A stretch of DNA of 64,000 nt from Ruminococcus sp. (GTDB lineage Bacteria; Bacillota; Clostridia; Oscillospirales; Ruminococcaceae), in contig NZ_JAFUAG010000030.1 in NCBI RefSeq assembly GCF_017464355.1, forward strand, positions 1 through 64,000, read 5' to 3'. The position numbers and the translations under genes are program-made. The notes below the pieces were generated by a model, which searched no databases, was not told where the DNA came from, and worked only from the letters and a program-made list of their open reading frames with translations. This document shows positions 17,095 through 25,029 of this stretch, in pieces (position 1 is the first letter of the stretch; each line of letters opens with the position of its first letter).

Positions 17095-17937
17095 TTAGAT
17101 CTCCCCTTCTGCGTGGCGGGTGACGTGGCAGCCTACGTTTACCGAAACGGGCAGGCCTGCTATATGGGTGGGAGCCTGCTCGATGTTTACTGCAAGGCAG
17201 GTCTGGGTACCGCCGAAGCCCTGGGGGCCGATACCGAGGCGGTTTATCTTTTCAAGCATTTCTGCTTCAAGGTCGGCATAGAGCTGCTTGGGATTGCGCT
17301 GACTTACGGGGCGGCAGAGAGCTTTCTTGGCGAGATAGGCACACTTCTCGAAATCGCCGCCTATGCCGACACCTATGACGATAGGGGGACAGGGGTTTGA
17401 GCCTGCCTTAGCGCAGACACTTACGACCCAATCTACTATCTCTTCACGGGTGACAGAGGGGGTCATCATTTTGAGCTGTGACATATTCTCGCTGCCGAAG
17501 CCCTTGGGGGCTACCATGATATGCACCTTATCGCCCTCGGTATACTTAAGGTGTACGACGGGGGGAGTGTTATCCCCTGTGTTGACCCTTTCAAGGGGGT
17601 CACTGACTATGGAGCAGCGCAGGCGGCCGTCGATATAGCCGCGGGAGACTCCTGTGTTTATAGCTTCATTTATGGAGCCGCCCACAAAGTGTACGTCCTG
17701 GCCGACCTCCATAAAGATGACGGCCATGCCTGTATCCTGACAGATAGGGATAGTTTCGTCACGGGCGACATTGATGTTATCTATGATATCATCGAAGACA
17801 TTTCTGCCCACGGGAGACTCCTCACGCTCTCTGCCTGCCTTGATACAGCTTTCCATATCGGCGGGGAGGTAGAGGTTTGCTTTTATGCAGAGTTCTCTTA
17901 CCAGTTCTTCAACTTCTTTTACATTTATCTCACGCAT
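17095..17937 (-). CDS. Class I fumarate hydratase alpha subunit (FumA/TtdA N-terminal type)
   Basis: Two-subunit class I hydratases interconvert fumarate and malate (or act on tartrate) with a [4Fe-4S] cluster held by the alpha chain. This 280-residue alpha chain keeps the three ligands Cys66 (PICQDTG), Cys183 (GSNPCPP) and Cys270 (NVGCHVTRH). The beta subunit is normally the next gene but here a terminator and a repeat follow, so it must lie elsewhere. It sits 33 nt behind the hydrolase gene on the same strand. Malic enzyme and nadA are encoded about 38 kb away, but no direct link is shown. Confidence 0.93.
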   Translation of the reverse strand: MREINVKEVEELVRELCIKANLYLPADMESCIKAGREREESPVGRNVFDDIIDNINVARDETIPICQDTGMAVIFMEVGQDVHFVGGSINEAINTGVSRGYIDGRLRCSIVSDPLERVNTGDNTPPVVHLKYTEGDKVHIMVAPKGFGSENMSQLKMMTPSVTREEIVDWVVSVCAKAGSNPCPPIVIGVGIGGDFEKCAYLAKKALCRPVSQRNPKQLYADLEAEMLEKINRLGIGPQGFGGTQTCLAVNIEQAPTHIAGLPVSVNVGCHVTRHAEGEI

Positions 17938-17970
17938 TTTGATCTTTCCAATCTTGTTATTTTTCGGCTC

Positions 17971-18861
17971 TCAGCCCTCATCGGTATCGACCCTGCCTGA
18001 ATATTTCAGCAAAAAGCCGATGATGATACGTTTTTCCTTATCGGTCAGCTCATTGAGGTGGCCGCGGTCTTCCAGCAGGTAGGTACGGCAGAAGGGCAGC
18101 ATTTTTCTTGCCCTGACTATCACTGCACGCCCCGGGAAGAGGCAGTCAAGCTCCGCTGCCATGACGAGGGTGGGAGATTTACAGTTTTTCATGAGTTTTT
18201 CGGGGACGTTTGAGGGCATGGCGGCCTTCACCTTAGTGTGCAGTATACTTAGCCCTGCGGTACGCAGCATATCCTCAGACACCTCGCACTTCCCTGCTGA
18301 CAGGGAGGCGAAGACTTTTTTCAGCCATTCTTCGTCGCGGGTAGCTTTATACCTCATCAGCGGGTACATCATGGAAGCGTTTTTCACGGCGGGGGCATTG
18401 CTTATGCCTGCGGGGACATACAGCACGGCGCACTTTATTTTTTCGGGGCAGACGCACATGGCTTTAGCCAGCACCCCTGCGCCGAAAGAACCTGCGAAGC
18501 AGGCCATGCTATCAAAGCCCAGGGCGGTGATGATATCCCCTGCCCAGGTACCGTAGTCAAGGTTTCTCGCCGAAAGGCTGACCTCATCGCTTTTGCCCGG
18601 GCGGCCTGTGATATCTGCGGCATAGATATGAAAATCCCGCATGAGGAAGCCGCAGGTCAGCAGTGTGCAGGCAGTGGTGGAATTTCCCCCGTGGAACAGA
18701 AGCAGGGGTATACCGTTAAAATTGCCTGTTTCGACCACATGGGCGACACCGAAGGAGGTACCGACATAGATATCCCTGAATTCTCTGCCGAGGCGGCTGA
18801 GCTGTTCATCATAGAGGGCAAGTATCTCGGCTTTGCCCTCATAGGACTTATAGACAGCCAT
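17971..18861 (-). CDS. Alpha/beta hydrolase
   Basis: The 296-residue protein has an alpha/beta hydrolase core: oxyanion strand LLLFHGGN, nucleophile elbow AGSFGAG (Ser near 125), acid in AAELDCLFPG and catalytic His in EDRGHLNE. No signal peptide is visible, so it is probably cytoplasmic. The first Gly of GxSxG is Ala. It starts 3 nt after the XRE regulator stop and precedes the hydratase, forming a three-gene unit. The substrate is unknown. Confidence 0.85.
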   Translation of the reverse strand: MAVYKSYEGKAEILALYDEQLSRLGREFRDIYVGTSFGVAHVVETGNFNGIPLLLFHGGNSTTACTLLTCGFLMRDFHIYAADITGRPGKSDEVSLSARNLDYGTWAGDIITALGFDSMACFAGSFGAGVLAKAMCVCPEKIKCAVLYVPAGISNAPAVKNASMMYPLMRYKATRDEEWLKKVFASLSAGKCEVSEDMLRTAGLSILHTKVKAAMPSNVPEKLMKNCKSPTLVMAAELDCLFPGRAVIVRARKMLPFCRTYLLEDRGHLNELTDKEKRIIIGFLLKYSGRVDTDEG

Positions 18862-18864
18862 TGC

Positions 18865-19272
18865 TTACATATTCAGCAGAGTTTTTATCTCGCTGATAAC
18901 GGGTATGATGTTATCAACGGTCTTGACCATTTCAAAGAGGCGCAGGCGCTCTTCCTCGTCGATGATACCGTCACGGGCGATATCGACCAGGTCCTTGGAT
19001 ATCTTATCCAGGTCGGAGGCGGAGTTTGCAAACTCAATAACTATGCGGTCAAGATTTTTTTCTATCTGTACAGGAGAGGTATCCCTGAGCAGGAAATCTG
19101 TGGTGACGCTGAAAAAGTTACTGATAGCTACTATCTTCTCTGCATCGGGGAGGGACTGGCCAAGTTCCCATTTGGAAACGGTCTGTCTGCTGACATCGAG
19201 GGCATCTGCGAGATTCTCCTGGGAGCAGCCGCTGCGGTTTCTCAGGAACAACAGTTTATCACCTATATTCAT
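18865..19272 (-). CDS. XRE-family transcriptional regulator
   Basis: Residues 1-60 form a Cro/C1 helix-turn-helix (LLFLRNRSGCSQENLADALD, then VSRQTVSKWELGQSLPD). The C-terminal 70 residues are helical and acidic and may mediate oligomerisation. AAAGGA precedes the ATG. It leads the hydrolase-fumarate hydratase unit and could control it. Confidence 0.88.
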   Translation of the reverse strand: MNIGDKLLFLRNRSGCSQENLADALDVSRQTVSKWELGQSLPDAEKIVAISNFFSVTTDFLLRDTSPVQIEKNLDRIVIEFANSASDLDKISKDLVDIARDGIIDEEERLRLFEMVKTVDNIIPVISEIKTLLNM

Positions 19273-19342
19273 TTTGCCGAACTTCCTTTCGTTAAAAAGT
19301 ATTTTCGTTTAATTATAACATAATCCTCGCATTTTTGCAAGA

Positions 19343-19385
19343 CGTTAGCCGCAATTTACTTTAAGAATTTCAAATTGCGGTAACG
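19343..19385. other. Intergenic hairpin
   Basis: CGTTAGCCGCAATTT (19343-19357) pairs with AAATTGCGGTAACG (19372-19385), a strong stem with one bulge. It lies between divergent genes, so a terminator role is unlikely; it may be a small repeat or a 5' leader element of the M23 gene. Confidence 0.5.
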
Positions 19386-19520
19386 CGGAAGTTTATCAAG
19401 GCAATGAACAGCGGAGATTTCAAAAAATGGAACGGAGCGTATATTTTCATTTTTACGGGGCAAGAATAGATTTGACGGGACTCAGGAATGAGGACGGAAG
19501 AAACAGAAAGGAAGATAGGA

Positions 19521-20234
19521 ATGAGCAATTTTATCACGGAATCGAAATTAGGGAAGAAGCTTGGCGCCAAGGGGGTATACATCACCATGGGTGCCTGCCT
19601 GATAGCTCTGGCGGGGACGGGGGCTGCGGCCTACAACAAGGCGGTGGAGGAGCTGAACAAGACCATTGTCATGGACGCGCCCAGGGCTGTGGAGCAGGCT
19701 GACAACAAGACCGACGATGTGCCGAAGACGGAGAGTTCTTCCTCGGTGAGGGAGAGGAGCGAGAGTTCTTCAAAGAGGGAGGAAAGCTCTTCGATGGTAT
19801 CGGAGGATATAAAGACCCAGCCAAACATCATGCCTGTAAACGGGGACATCATCAAACCGTTCTCGGGAGGCGAGCTGGTGAAGGACGAGACCCTGGGGGT
19901 ATGGCGCACCCATGACGGGGTGGATATAAAGGCAGATGTGGGCACACCTGTTAAGGCCATGAACAAGGGTGTAGTCAGTGAAGTAAAGGAAGACCCACTG
20001 TGGGGCTGCTGTGTCATCATCGACCACGGCAGCGGCATAACGGGGTACTACTATTCACTTTCAAAGGCGCTGAACGTTGCTGCGGGGGACAAGGTGAATG
20101 CAGGGCAGGTAATAGGCACGGTGGGCGACACGGCCGAATGCGAGGCCGCAGAGCTTTCACACCTGCACTTTGGTCTTAAGCGGGACAACAGCTGGATAGA
20201 CCCTCTGGAATTCATCGGCGGGAACACAAAGTAG
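19521..20234 (+). CDS. Membrane-anchored M23 (LytM) endopeptidase, SpoIIQ-like
   Basis: The 237-residue protein has a short cytoplasmic head, one TM helix (18-38), a Ser/Glu-rich stalk (60-100) and a LytM domain (103-233). The zinc site is complete: His131 and Asp135 in THDGVDIKAD, His214 and His216 in SHLHFGL. The DETLGVWRTHDGVDI block resembles clostridial SpoIIQ, which works at the forespore membrane with SpoIIIAH. An ordinary cell-wall endopeptidase is the alternative. AAGGAAGATAGG before ATG 19521 favours this start over 19488. Confidence 0.8.
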   Translation: MSNFITESKLGKKLGAKGVYITMGACLIALAGTGAAAYNKAVEELNKTIVMDAPRAVEQADNKTDDVPKTESSSSVRERSESSSKREESSSMVSEDIKTQPNIMPVNGDIIKPFSGGELVKDETLGVWRTHDGVDIKADVGTPVKAMNKGVVSEVKEDPLWGCCVIIDHGSGITGYYYSLSKALNVAAGDKVNAGQVIGTVGDTAECEAAELSHLHFGLKRDNSWIDPLEFIGGNTK

Positions 20235-20261
20235 AGTACGAGTTATCCTTCCATATAAAGC

Positions 20262-20291
20262 AGACAGCCGTCGCAGTGGTGCGGCGGCTGT
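20262..20291. terminator. Bidirectional terminator
   Basis: A stem of ACAGCCG with CGGCTGT, extended by GCA/TGC-type pairs, lies between the convergent M23 and membrane-protein genes. TTTGTGTTATT follows on the plus strand. Confidence 0.6.
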
Positions 20292-20296
20292 TTGTG

Positions 20297-21037
20297 TTAT
20301 TCTTCGGGTTCGGGGTATCTGAGGTCGATATTGAAAGTGCCGAATATCTCGGCTTTGTCTTGAAAGGTTTCGTCATACAGCTGCCCCGGGGCATTTACCA
20401 TATCTTCCTGGTTTGGGGTAAAGTAGTACACATTGAAGATAAGATCGCCCTCATAGCCGTCACAATCGACGGCGTAGAGTGCGCCGTTATCTGATGAGCC
20501 GCTGGCACCAAGTTCATTGAAGCCGCCATCAAATTTCGCACGGAAGGATACCATGGGGTACTCGTCGAAAGTATCGCACACGGGGCATATCATCAGCCTT
20601 GGCAGGACACCCTGCATATTTCCTCTGATCTTATAGTAATAAAAAGTAACAAGTCCGTCTGTCATCTCATATTTATCATAGCCTTTTATATCTGCCCCCG
20701 GGGTGTAGCCTTCAAAGGGGCTGTCCTCAAGGTAGAAATCAGGCAGCGCCTTTATGGCGAGGGTTCTTGTTCCCGCAAAACCGTCGTTTCTGCCTTTGGT
20801 GTTCGGCGAAAGCGCAAAGATAAGATTTACAATAATAACGAACGCAACTGCTGTTACGCAGATAAAAGTTCTGGTAAAAAATGCGATAGGCGACATCATG
20901 GGCTTTCCGCCTAAATTGCCCTCGGCCAGCCGCTTGTTTATCTTTCTGCGGTAGAACACGAGGTAGATCACCACTGTAACTGCGGGCACTAAGATCGCCA
21001 TCAATATGACTATGATTATTCCTGATGCAACTACCAT
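20297..21037 (-). CDS. Membrane protein of unknown function
   Basis: The 246-residue protein has two TM helices (about 3-28 and 53-75) joined by a basic loop (YRRKINKRLAEG), then an extracytoplasmic domain rich in Tyr and Asp with a CPVC pair (MICPVCDTFDEYP). I do not recognise the domain. It follows the LytTR regulator by 17 nt on the same strand, and such pairs often have the regulator control its membrane partner. AAAGGAG precedes the ATG. Confidence 0.7.
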   Translation of the reverse strand: MVVASGIIIVILMAILVPAVTVVIYLVFYRRKINKRLAEGNLGGKPMMSPIAFFTRTFICVTAVAFVIIVNLIFALSPNTKGRNDGFAGTRTLAIKALPDFYLEDSPFEGYTPGADIKGYDKYEMTDGLVTFYYYKIRGNMQGVLPRLMICPVCDTFDEYPMVSFRAKFDGGFNELGASGSSDNGALYAVDCDGYEGDLIFNVYYFTPNQEDMVNAPGQLYDETFQDKAEIFGTFNIDLRYPEPEE

Positions 21038-21054
21038 AATAATTTCTCCTTTCT

Positions 21055-21501
21055 TTATATTCCCAAGAATTCTTTGAATATGTAGTAGTAAGTTCTGGTG
21101 ACGTCCACCTTGCTGCCGTCGGTCATGGTCAGCAGGAATTTCTGGGTGAACGCGGGGCGGATACTTTTTATATGTGACACCGCCACTATGGCTGAATTGC
21201 TTACTCTGATAAAATCCTTGGGGTCAAGTATCTCCTCGAGACGGCGAAGACGTTCGGAGAGTTTATACTCTTCTCCGCCGCTGTATGCTATGATATCATG
21301 GGCAAAGCTTTCGATGTGGGTCACGTTTTTCACATCAAGGCGGAACATCTCCTCGCCCCGTCTGCCTATGAGATATTTTACATACACGTTTTTCTCGCTG
21401 AGTATAAGGTCGGCTCCGTCATCTATCTCGAAGCCTTTGGCGGTCAGCTGTTTATATATCTCTGCATATTTTTCTTCACTGACCATCAGCCGTATTTTCA
21501 T
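21055..21501 (-). CDS. LytTR-domain DNA-binding regulator
   Basis: The C-terminal 100 residues are a LytTR domain (KNVTHIESFAHDIIAYSGGE, LEEILDPKDFIRVSNSAIVA, then TYYYIFKEFLGI). No receiver domain is present; the N-terminal 45 residues form a short unknown region. The second ATG (21501) is spaced correctly from AGGAGG, whereas the first (21507) is too close. A palindrome over the transcript start suggests autoregulation. Confidence 0.88.
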   Translation of the reverse strand: MKIRLMVSEEKYAEIYKQLTAKGFEIDDGADLILSEKNVYVKYLIGRRGEEMFRLDVKNVTHIESFAHDIIAYSGGEEYKLSERLRRLEEILDPKDFIRVSNSAIVAVSHIKSIRPAFTQKFLLTMTDGSKVDVTRTYYYIFKEFLGI

Positions 21502-21522
21502 CTTCATCGCCTCCTGTTTTAT

Positions 21523-21551
21523 GATAAGCGCTTATCCTGGTTTTTATTATA
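21523..21551 (-). promoter_or_regulatory. LytTR gene promoter with 14-bp palindrome
   Basis: TATAAT lies at 21551-21546 on the minus strand, and the perfect palindrome GATAAGCGCTTATC (21523-21536) follows about where transcription starts. It could be a repressor site; LytTR proteins usually bind direct repeats, so another factor is possible. Confidence 0.5.
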
Positions 21552-21556
21552 CCGTG

Positions 21557-22230
21557 TTATCGGGCGAAAAGCAAGAGTTCCTGCACAAGTTGCGCTTTTC
21601 GGCGCACAGAATGCAGGAATTTTAATTCATAATTGTGGTGGCTCGCTGCGCTCGCATTTTTGGGCGGGGGATATTGTAGAGCGGGGGCTTGCCCCCGCCG
21701 TTTGTGGCAGGCAGATGTTTGCGAGAATGGCCGATCGTTGCAAGCAAGGCATTGTCTGCACCACGGCAAGCCAAGTGAACGATGGTTTTGTGGTAAAACG
21801 ATGGTGGGGGCAAGCCCCCACCCTACCCGTTGCAAGGGGCGGGAGTTTGTCGGAATGGCAAGTCGTTGCACGCAAAGCATTGTCAGTACCACGGCAAGCC
21901 AAGACCCGAGCACGCCTTGACCATAGTGAACGAATGAGCGAGGTACGAGCGAATGAGCGAACGACGGTCAAGTTACTGCGTGAGGGTCTTGGTGCGCAAA
22001 CGCCGACGCAGTCGCGTGGGGGTATGGGGGCGAAGCCCCCATTTTAAATAATTTTTAATGGCGAAAGTATGTGAGAATGGGGGATATATGGCGAAAGTTG
22101 GAGAGAATTCGGTGGGGTGATGATAATGCGGCGGGGGCAAGCCCCCGCCCTACAACAGGTTTGTGGCAGACAATCATTTGTGAGCGTGGGGGTATTGGGG
22201 CTGTGTCCACATTTTAAATACAAATAAAAA
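21557..22230. repeat. Mosaic of short intergenic repeats
   Basis: No gene is credible here. The block contains GGTGGCTCGCTGCGCTCGC (also near 24906 and 26109), repeated GGGGGCAAGCCCCC units, GCGAAAGT-GAGAATG units and a 111-bp segment (21888-21998) identical to 26549-26659. That segment is itself palindromic: CCAAGACCC/GGGTCTTGG and CTTGACC/GGTCAAG. Frames across it are low-complexity artefacts. Confidence 0.85.
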
Positions 22231-22271
22231 AGCGTGGGCGATGTTTCGCTCACGCTTGGTGGGTCTTGGTT

Positions 22272-22613
22272 TTATTCCCAGGTCTTCCAGATGTCGGGGC
22301 AATAGCCTACGGTGGCTTGCCTGCCGTTGCGGACTATGGGGGCGGCCAGGAGAGTGGGGTCTTCCAGGAGTTTTTCACGCTTTTCTTCCGCAGTACCCAG
22401 GTATTTCAGGAGGTCTGCGTTACTGCCCTTTGCTTTCGGGTCGATGAGTTTTTCGATGTCACCTACGGCCTTAAGCACCGAGTCAAGCTCGCCCTTGCTC
22501 ATGCCCTTGCTGACCAGATCCACCGCCTGAAACTTTATGCCGCGCTCTTTAAAATAGCGCTCGGCTTTTTTTGTGTCGAAGCTTTTTGATTTTCCGAATA
22601 TTTGTATGTTCAT
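22272..22613 (-). CDS. ArsC/Spx-family protein without the catalytic cysteine
   Basis: The 113-residue thioredoxin-fold protein has family landmarks: an N-terminal strand, ERYFKERGIKFQAVDL, and a late PIVRNGRQATVGY block like the conserved P-[IL]-x(1,2)-R of the family. Where ArsC/Spx have Cys (CxxC in Spx) it reads GKSKSFDTKKA, so neither reductase chemistry nor an Spx-type redox switch is expected. It overlaps the response regulator by 4 nt. It may act as a binding partner, for example of RNA polymerase as Spx does; that is speculation. Confidence 0.8.
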   Translation of the reverse strand: MNIQIFGKSKSFDTKKAERYFKERGIKFQAVDLVSKGMSKGELDSVLKAVGDIEKLIDPKAKGSNADLLKYLGTAEEKREKLLEDPTLLAAPIVRNGRQATVGYCPDIWKTWE

Positions 22614-23236
22614 TTTTTGACCTCCGTATAATAATAGACTGCCAGCTGGGTACGGTCGCGGAGGGAGAGTTTATCCAGCAGGGTGCTGATGTAGTTGCGG
22701 ACGGTGCCTTCACTGAGGTAGAGTTCGGCGGATATTTCTTTATTGCTGAGGCCGCGGGCTACGGCTTCCATGATATCTTTTTCCTTTTCGCTTATGCCGT
22801 GGGCGGCGAAGTCAAATTCTTCCTTACGGCTCATAAGCTCGGGCAGGCGGGTGACTATTTTTTCACCAAAGACGCTCTGGCCATTGGCGACGGCTTCCAG
22901 GGCGGCGGCAATGCCTTCAAAATCCTGTTTGAGCATATAGCCTTTAGCGCCCATGCTGAGGGCTTTTACGATATACTCATCGTCATTGAAGGTAGTGAGG
23001 TAGAGAATTTTAGCGTCGGGGTGGGCGGCAAGGATAAGCTCACCTGCTTCAAGGCCTGTCATGCCTTCCATGCGGATATCCATGAGCATGACATCGGGGG
23101 AAAGCTTATCGTAGAGGGCGACAGCTTCTTTCCCGCCCGAAGCCATAGCTTCAACGGTGATACGGCCTGTACTTTCAAGGATAGTTTTAAGGGAGAGGGC
23201 GACGAGTTTATCGTCATCGGTGACTATTATTTTCAT
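22610..23236 (-). CDS. NarL/FixJ-family response regulator
   Basis: The receiver domain (1-120) has acidic residues Asp7-Asp9, phospho-acceptor Asp53 (LMDIR), Thr82 region and Lys103. A LuxR-type helix-turn-helix fills about 145-205 (GISEKEKDIMEAVARGLSN, KEISAELYLSEGTVRNYIS). It sits between an acetyltransferase gene (18 nt) and the Spx-like gene (4-nt overlap). The nearest sensor of the right class is the HisKA_3 kinase at 25030-26091 on the other strand; they may be partners. Confidence 0.93.
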   Translation of the reverse strand: MKIIVTDDDKLVALSLKTILESTGRITVEAMASGGKEAVALYDKLSPDVMLMDIRMEGMTGLEAGELILAAHPDAKILYLTTFNDDEYIVKALSMGAKGYMLKQDFEGIAAALEAVANGQSVFGEKIVTRLPELMSRKEEFDFAAHGISEKEKDIMEAVARGLSNKEISAELYLSEGTVRNYISTLLDKLSLRDRTQLAVYYYTEVKK

Positions 23237-23254
23237 GGATTACCTCATATATCA

Positions 23255-23692
23255 TCAGAGTAAGTGTTCCATGGGGATACAATCGAAGGTATCGCCGTGG
23301 ATAAGGGTATTATCGGTAACAAGGTAGCCGAGTTTCTTATAGAAATCGACGGCGGTGGTACGGCTTTCGATGAGGGCTTTTTTATAGCCCAGCTGACGGA
23401 GCCAGTTTTCTGCTTCGGTGACGGTAAGTCTGCCTAGGCCTTTGCCGCGGTATTCGGGGAGGACCACCACGCGGCCGATCATGGCGGAAGAAGAGTCCGC
23501 CGGATAGATACGGCAGGTAGCCACGGGGAAGTCATCATCGGTAAGGACGATATACTTTGTTTCGGGTGTATCGTGGTCGTCGAACTCACGGCGGAGGGTG
23601 ATATTATGCTGACGGGCCATGCCCTGTATACGGACGTAATAGGCTCCTGCCTGCTGCCAGGTCTCGGTGGCACGGATAACTTTTATATTCAC
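23255..23692 (-). CDS. GNAT-family N-acetyltransferase
   Basis: A 145-residue GNAT protein with the acetyl-CoA loop VVVLPEYRGKGLGRLTV and the C-terminal DFYKKLGYLV motif. GTG 23692 is chosen because the product then starts with the first fold strand (NIKVIRATETW) behind GGCGG; a longer frame to 23758 adds unmatched sequence. The acceptor is unknown. It is first in the acetyltransferase-response regulator-Spx-like unit. Confidence 0.85.
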   Translation of the reverse strand: MNIKVIRATETWQQAGAYYVRIQGMARQHNITLRREFDDHDTPETKYIVLTDDDFPVATCRIYPADSSSAMIGRVVVLPEYRGKGLGRLTVTEAENWLRQLGYKKALIESRTTAVDFYKKLGYLVTDNTLIHGDTFDCIPMEHLL

Positions 23693-23796
23693 TTTACCGC
23701 CTGCTTTCCGACTGAATTTCCATGGTATAATTATAGCACAGACCTGCGAAGAATGCAAGATTAATTCATGATCTGACTATCTCTTTAGCACACCAA

Positions 23797-23900
23797 CTAT
23801 AGCGATCCAACTATTTAAATTCACAAAATCCAGTCGCAAAAGCTCGGATCTATGGATCTTGTGACTGGATTTTGTCTGAATTTTAAGGCGGATTGCTATA
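23797..23900. repeat. 105-bp MITE-like palindromic element, copy 2
   Basis: This is the reverse-orientation partner of 12445-12549, with the same CTATAGC.ATCC ends and ACAAAATCCAGTC inner arms. Changes cluster in the central loop. Confidence 0.85.
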
Positions 23901-23928
23901 AAAATGCGGTAAACAAAAGGATAATTGT

Positions 23929-23973
23929 GCGTTGTATATCTTTCCCCCGCCTGCGGCGGGGGAAGATATACGC
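23929..23973. repeat. Hairpin repeat with CCCCCGCC core
   Basis: An almost perfect 45-bp stem: GCGT..TATATCTTTCCCCCGCC pairs with GGCGGGGGAAGATATACGC. The core resembles the loop of the 98-bp repeats at 43756 and 59810. It is followed by a variant of the TCATAAT-GGCTCGCTGCGCT repeat at 24033-24060. Confidence 0.7.
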
Positions 23974-24084
23974 CAAAAACCTTAAGTTCTGTATAGCCGC
24001 TGTTTTTGTGGTGTGTCAGCGGGATAACCACAATTCATAATCGAGGCGGCTCGCTGCGCTTATTTTAAACAGGCAAAAAAAATA

Positions 24085-24539
24085 GCAGGTCAACGGTGAC
24101 CTGCGGAAAATAAAACAAAAAAACTATGTGTAGAACAAAAGAAAGGAGACAACAAAACGGATGTTAATTCGATCAAATTATTCGATTTCCTTAACACCAT
24201 CTATATTATAACGGGTTTTGCTCTAAAAGTCAAGGGGTGTTTCGGGATTTTTTCGAAAATTCGCAAATTTCGGCAATATGCACAATTTTCAATTTTTTAT
24301 ATTTATAGAACGGCCAAAAAATTGTTAGGTATGGTAAAAACCTTTTAAATTCCTTAGTTTTATTAACTATTGAACGTTGGTCATTTGTTTCGTTTATTCA
24401 CATTTTCATAAGACTGATGTTATAAAAAGTTTTTCGGGTTGCCAAAAATTGCTGTTGTATTGTTGAATATACCCTGATTTTGAGGCAATACTATGTTCAG
24501 AAACGGCACAAAAGTGCCGGCAAGAAAGGAATGATCGTT
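24085..24539. other. AT-rich gap without a gene
   Basis: It starts with a GCAGGTCA/TGACCTGC hairpin (24085-24104). A ribosome-like AAAGGAG near 24140 is not followed by a sensible frame. The rest to 24500 is AT-rich and carries no gene I can support. A small CGGCAC/GTGCCG hairpin (24504-24519) precedes the DUF378 gene and may belong to its leader. Confidence 0.6.
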
Positions 24540-24749
24540 ATGCTGGACAGGATCGCGCTTGCTTTACTGATCGTCGGCGGTATCAACTGGGGTCTGCTGG
24601 GTATTTTTGAATTTGATCTGGTGGCCTTTATCTTTGGCGGACAGGCAGCTTTTCTCTCAAGGATAGTTTACACCCTTGTGGCTATCTCGGCTGTCTGGTG
24701 CATCTCGCTGTTCTTCAAGGACAGAGAGCTGCTCCCCGATGCGGCTTAG
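24540..24749 (+). CDS. DUF378 small membrane protein
   Basis: At 69 residues with two TM helices it matches DUF378: LDRIALALLIVGGINWGLLG at the start and a second helix in LSRIVYTLVAISAVWCISLF. The GGINWGL motif is characteristic. The family's function is unknown. ATG 24540 lies 10 nt behind AAAGGA; an ATG at 24531 is too close to that site. Confidence 0.88.
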   Translation: MLDRIALALLIVGGINWGLLGIFEFDLVAFIFGGQAAFLSRIVYTLVAISAVWCISLFFKDRELLPDAA

Positions 24750-24769
24750 CCCCGCCCAACTTCCCTGCC

Positions 24770-24886
24770 AAAAGCGCAGGGCAGAGAAGCTTCGTATCCT
24801 CAGCGCACCGCCACGGGCTTGCAGCGCTGCGGTGACAGCGGCGCTGCATGGCCTGCTGCGAGGCTTCCCTGCCCTGCGCTTTTTTA
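24770..24886 (+). terminator. Long hairpin after the DUF378 gene
   Basis: AAAAGCGCAGGGCAG with GAAGC pairs with GGCTTC and CTGCCCTGCGCTTTT, giving about 20 bp of stem around a GC-rich loop, followed by TTTTTT. It is a terminator or repeat-derived element. Confidence 0.7.
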
Positions 24887-24964
24887 ATTCTGAATTCATA
24901 ATTGAGGTGGCTCGCTGCGCTCGCGTTTTTTACTTCTGCTTAAAAATATGCATTGTGAATTATA

Positions 24965-24993
24965 TTGACATGGTCGGGGTAATCGTGTAAAAT
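24965..24993 (+). promoter_or_regulatory. Promoter of the sensor kinase gene
   Basis: TTGACA (24965-24970), a 17-nt spacer and TAAAAT (24988-24993). Confidence 0.7.
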
Positions 24994-25029
24994 AGTAGTG
25001 GATAATTTTTCTGTACGGGAGGGGTCGCT

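Noticed and set aside
21557..22230. Possible CRISPR array
   Set aside because: Repeats are irregular in length and spacing, have no constant spacers and no cas genes are near.
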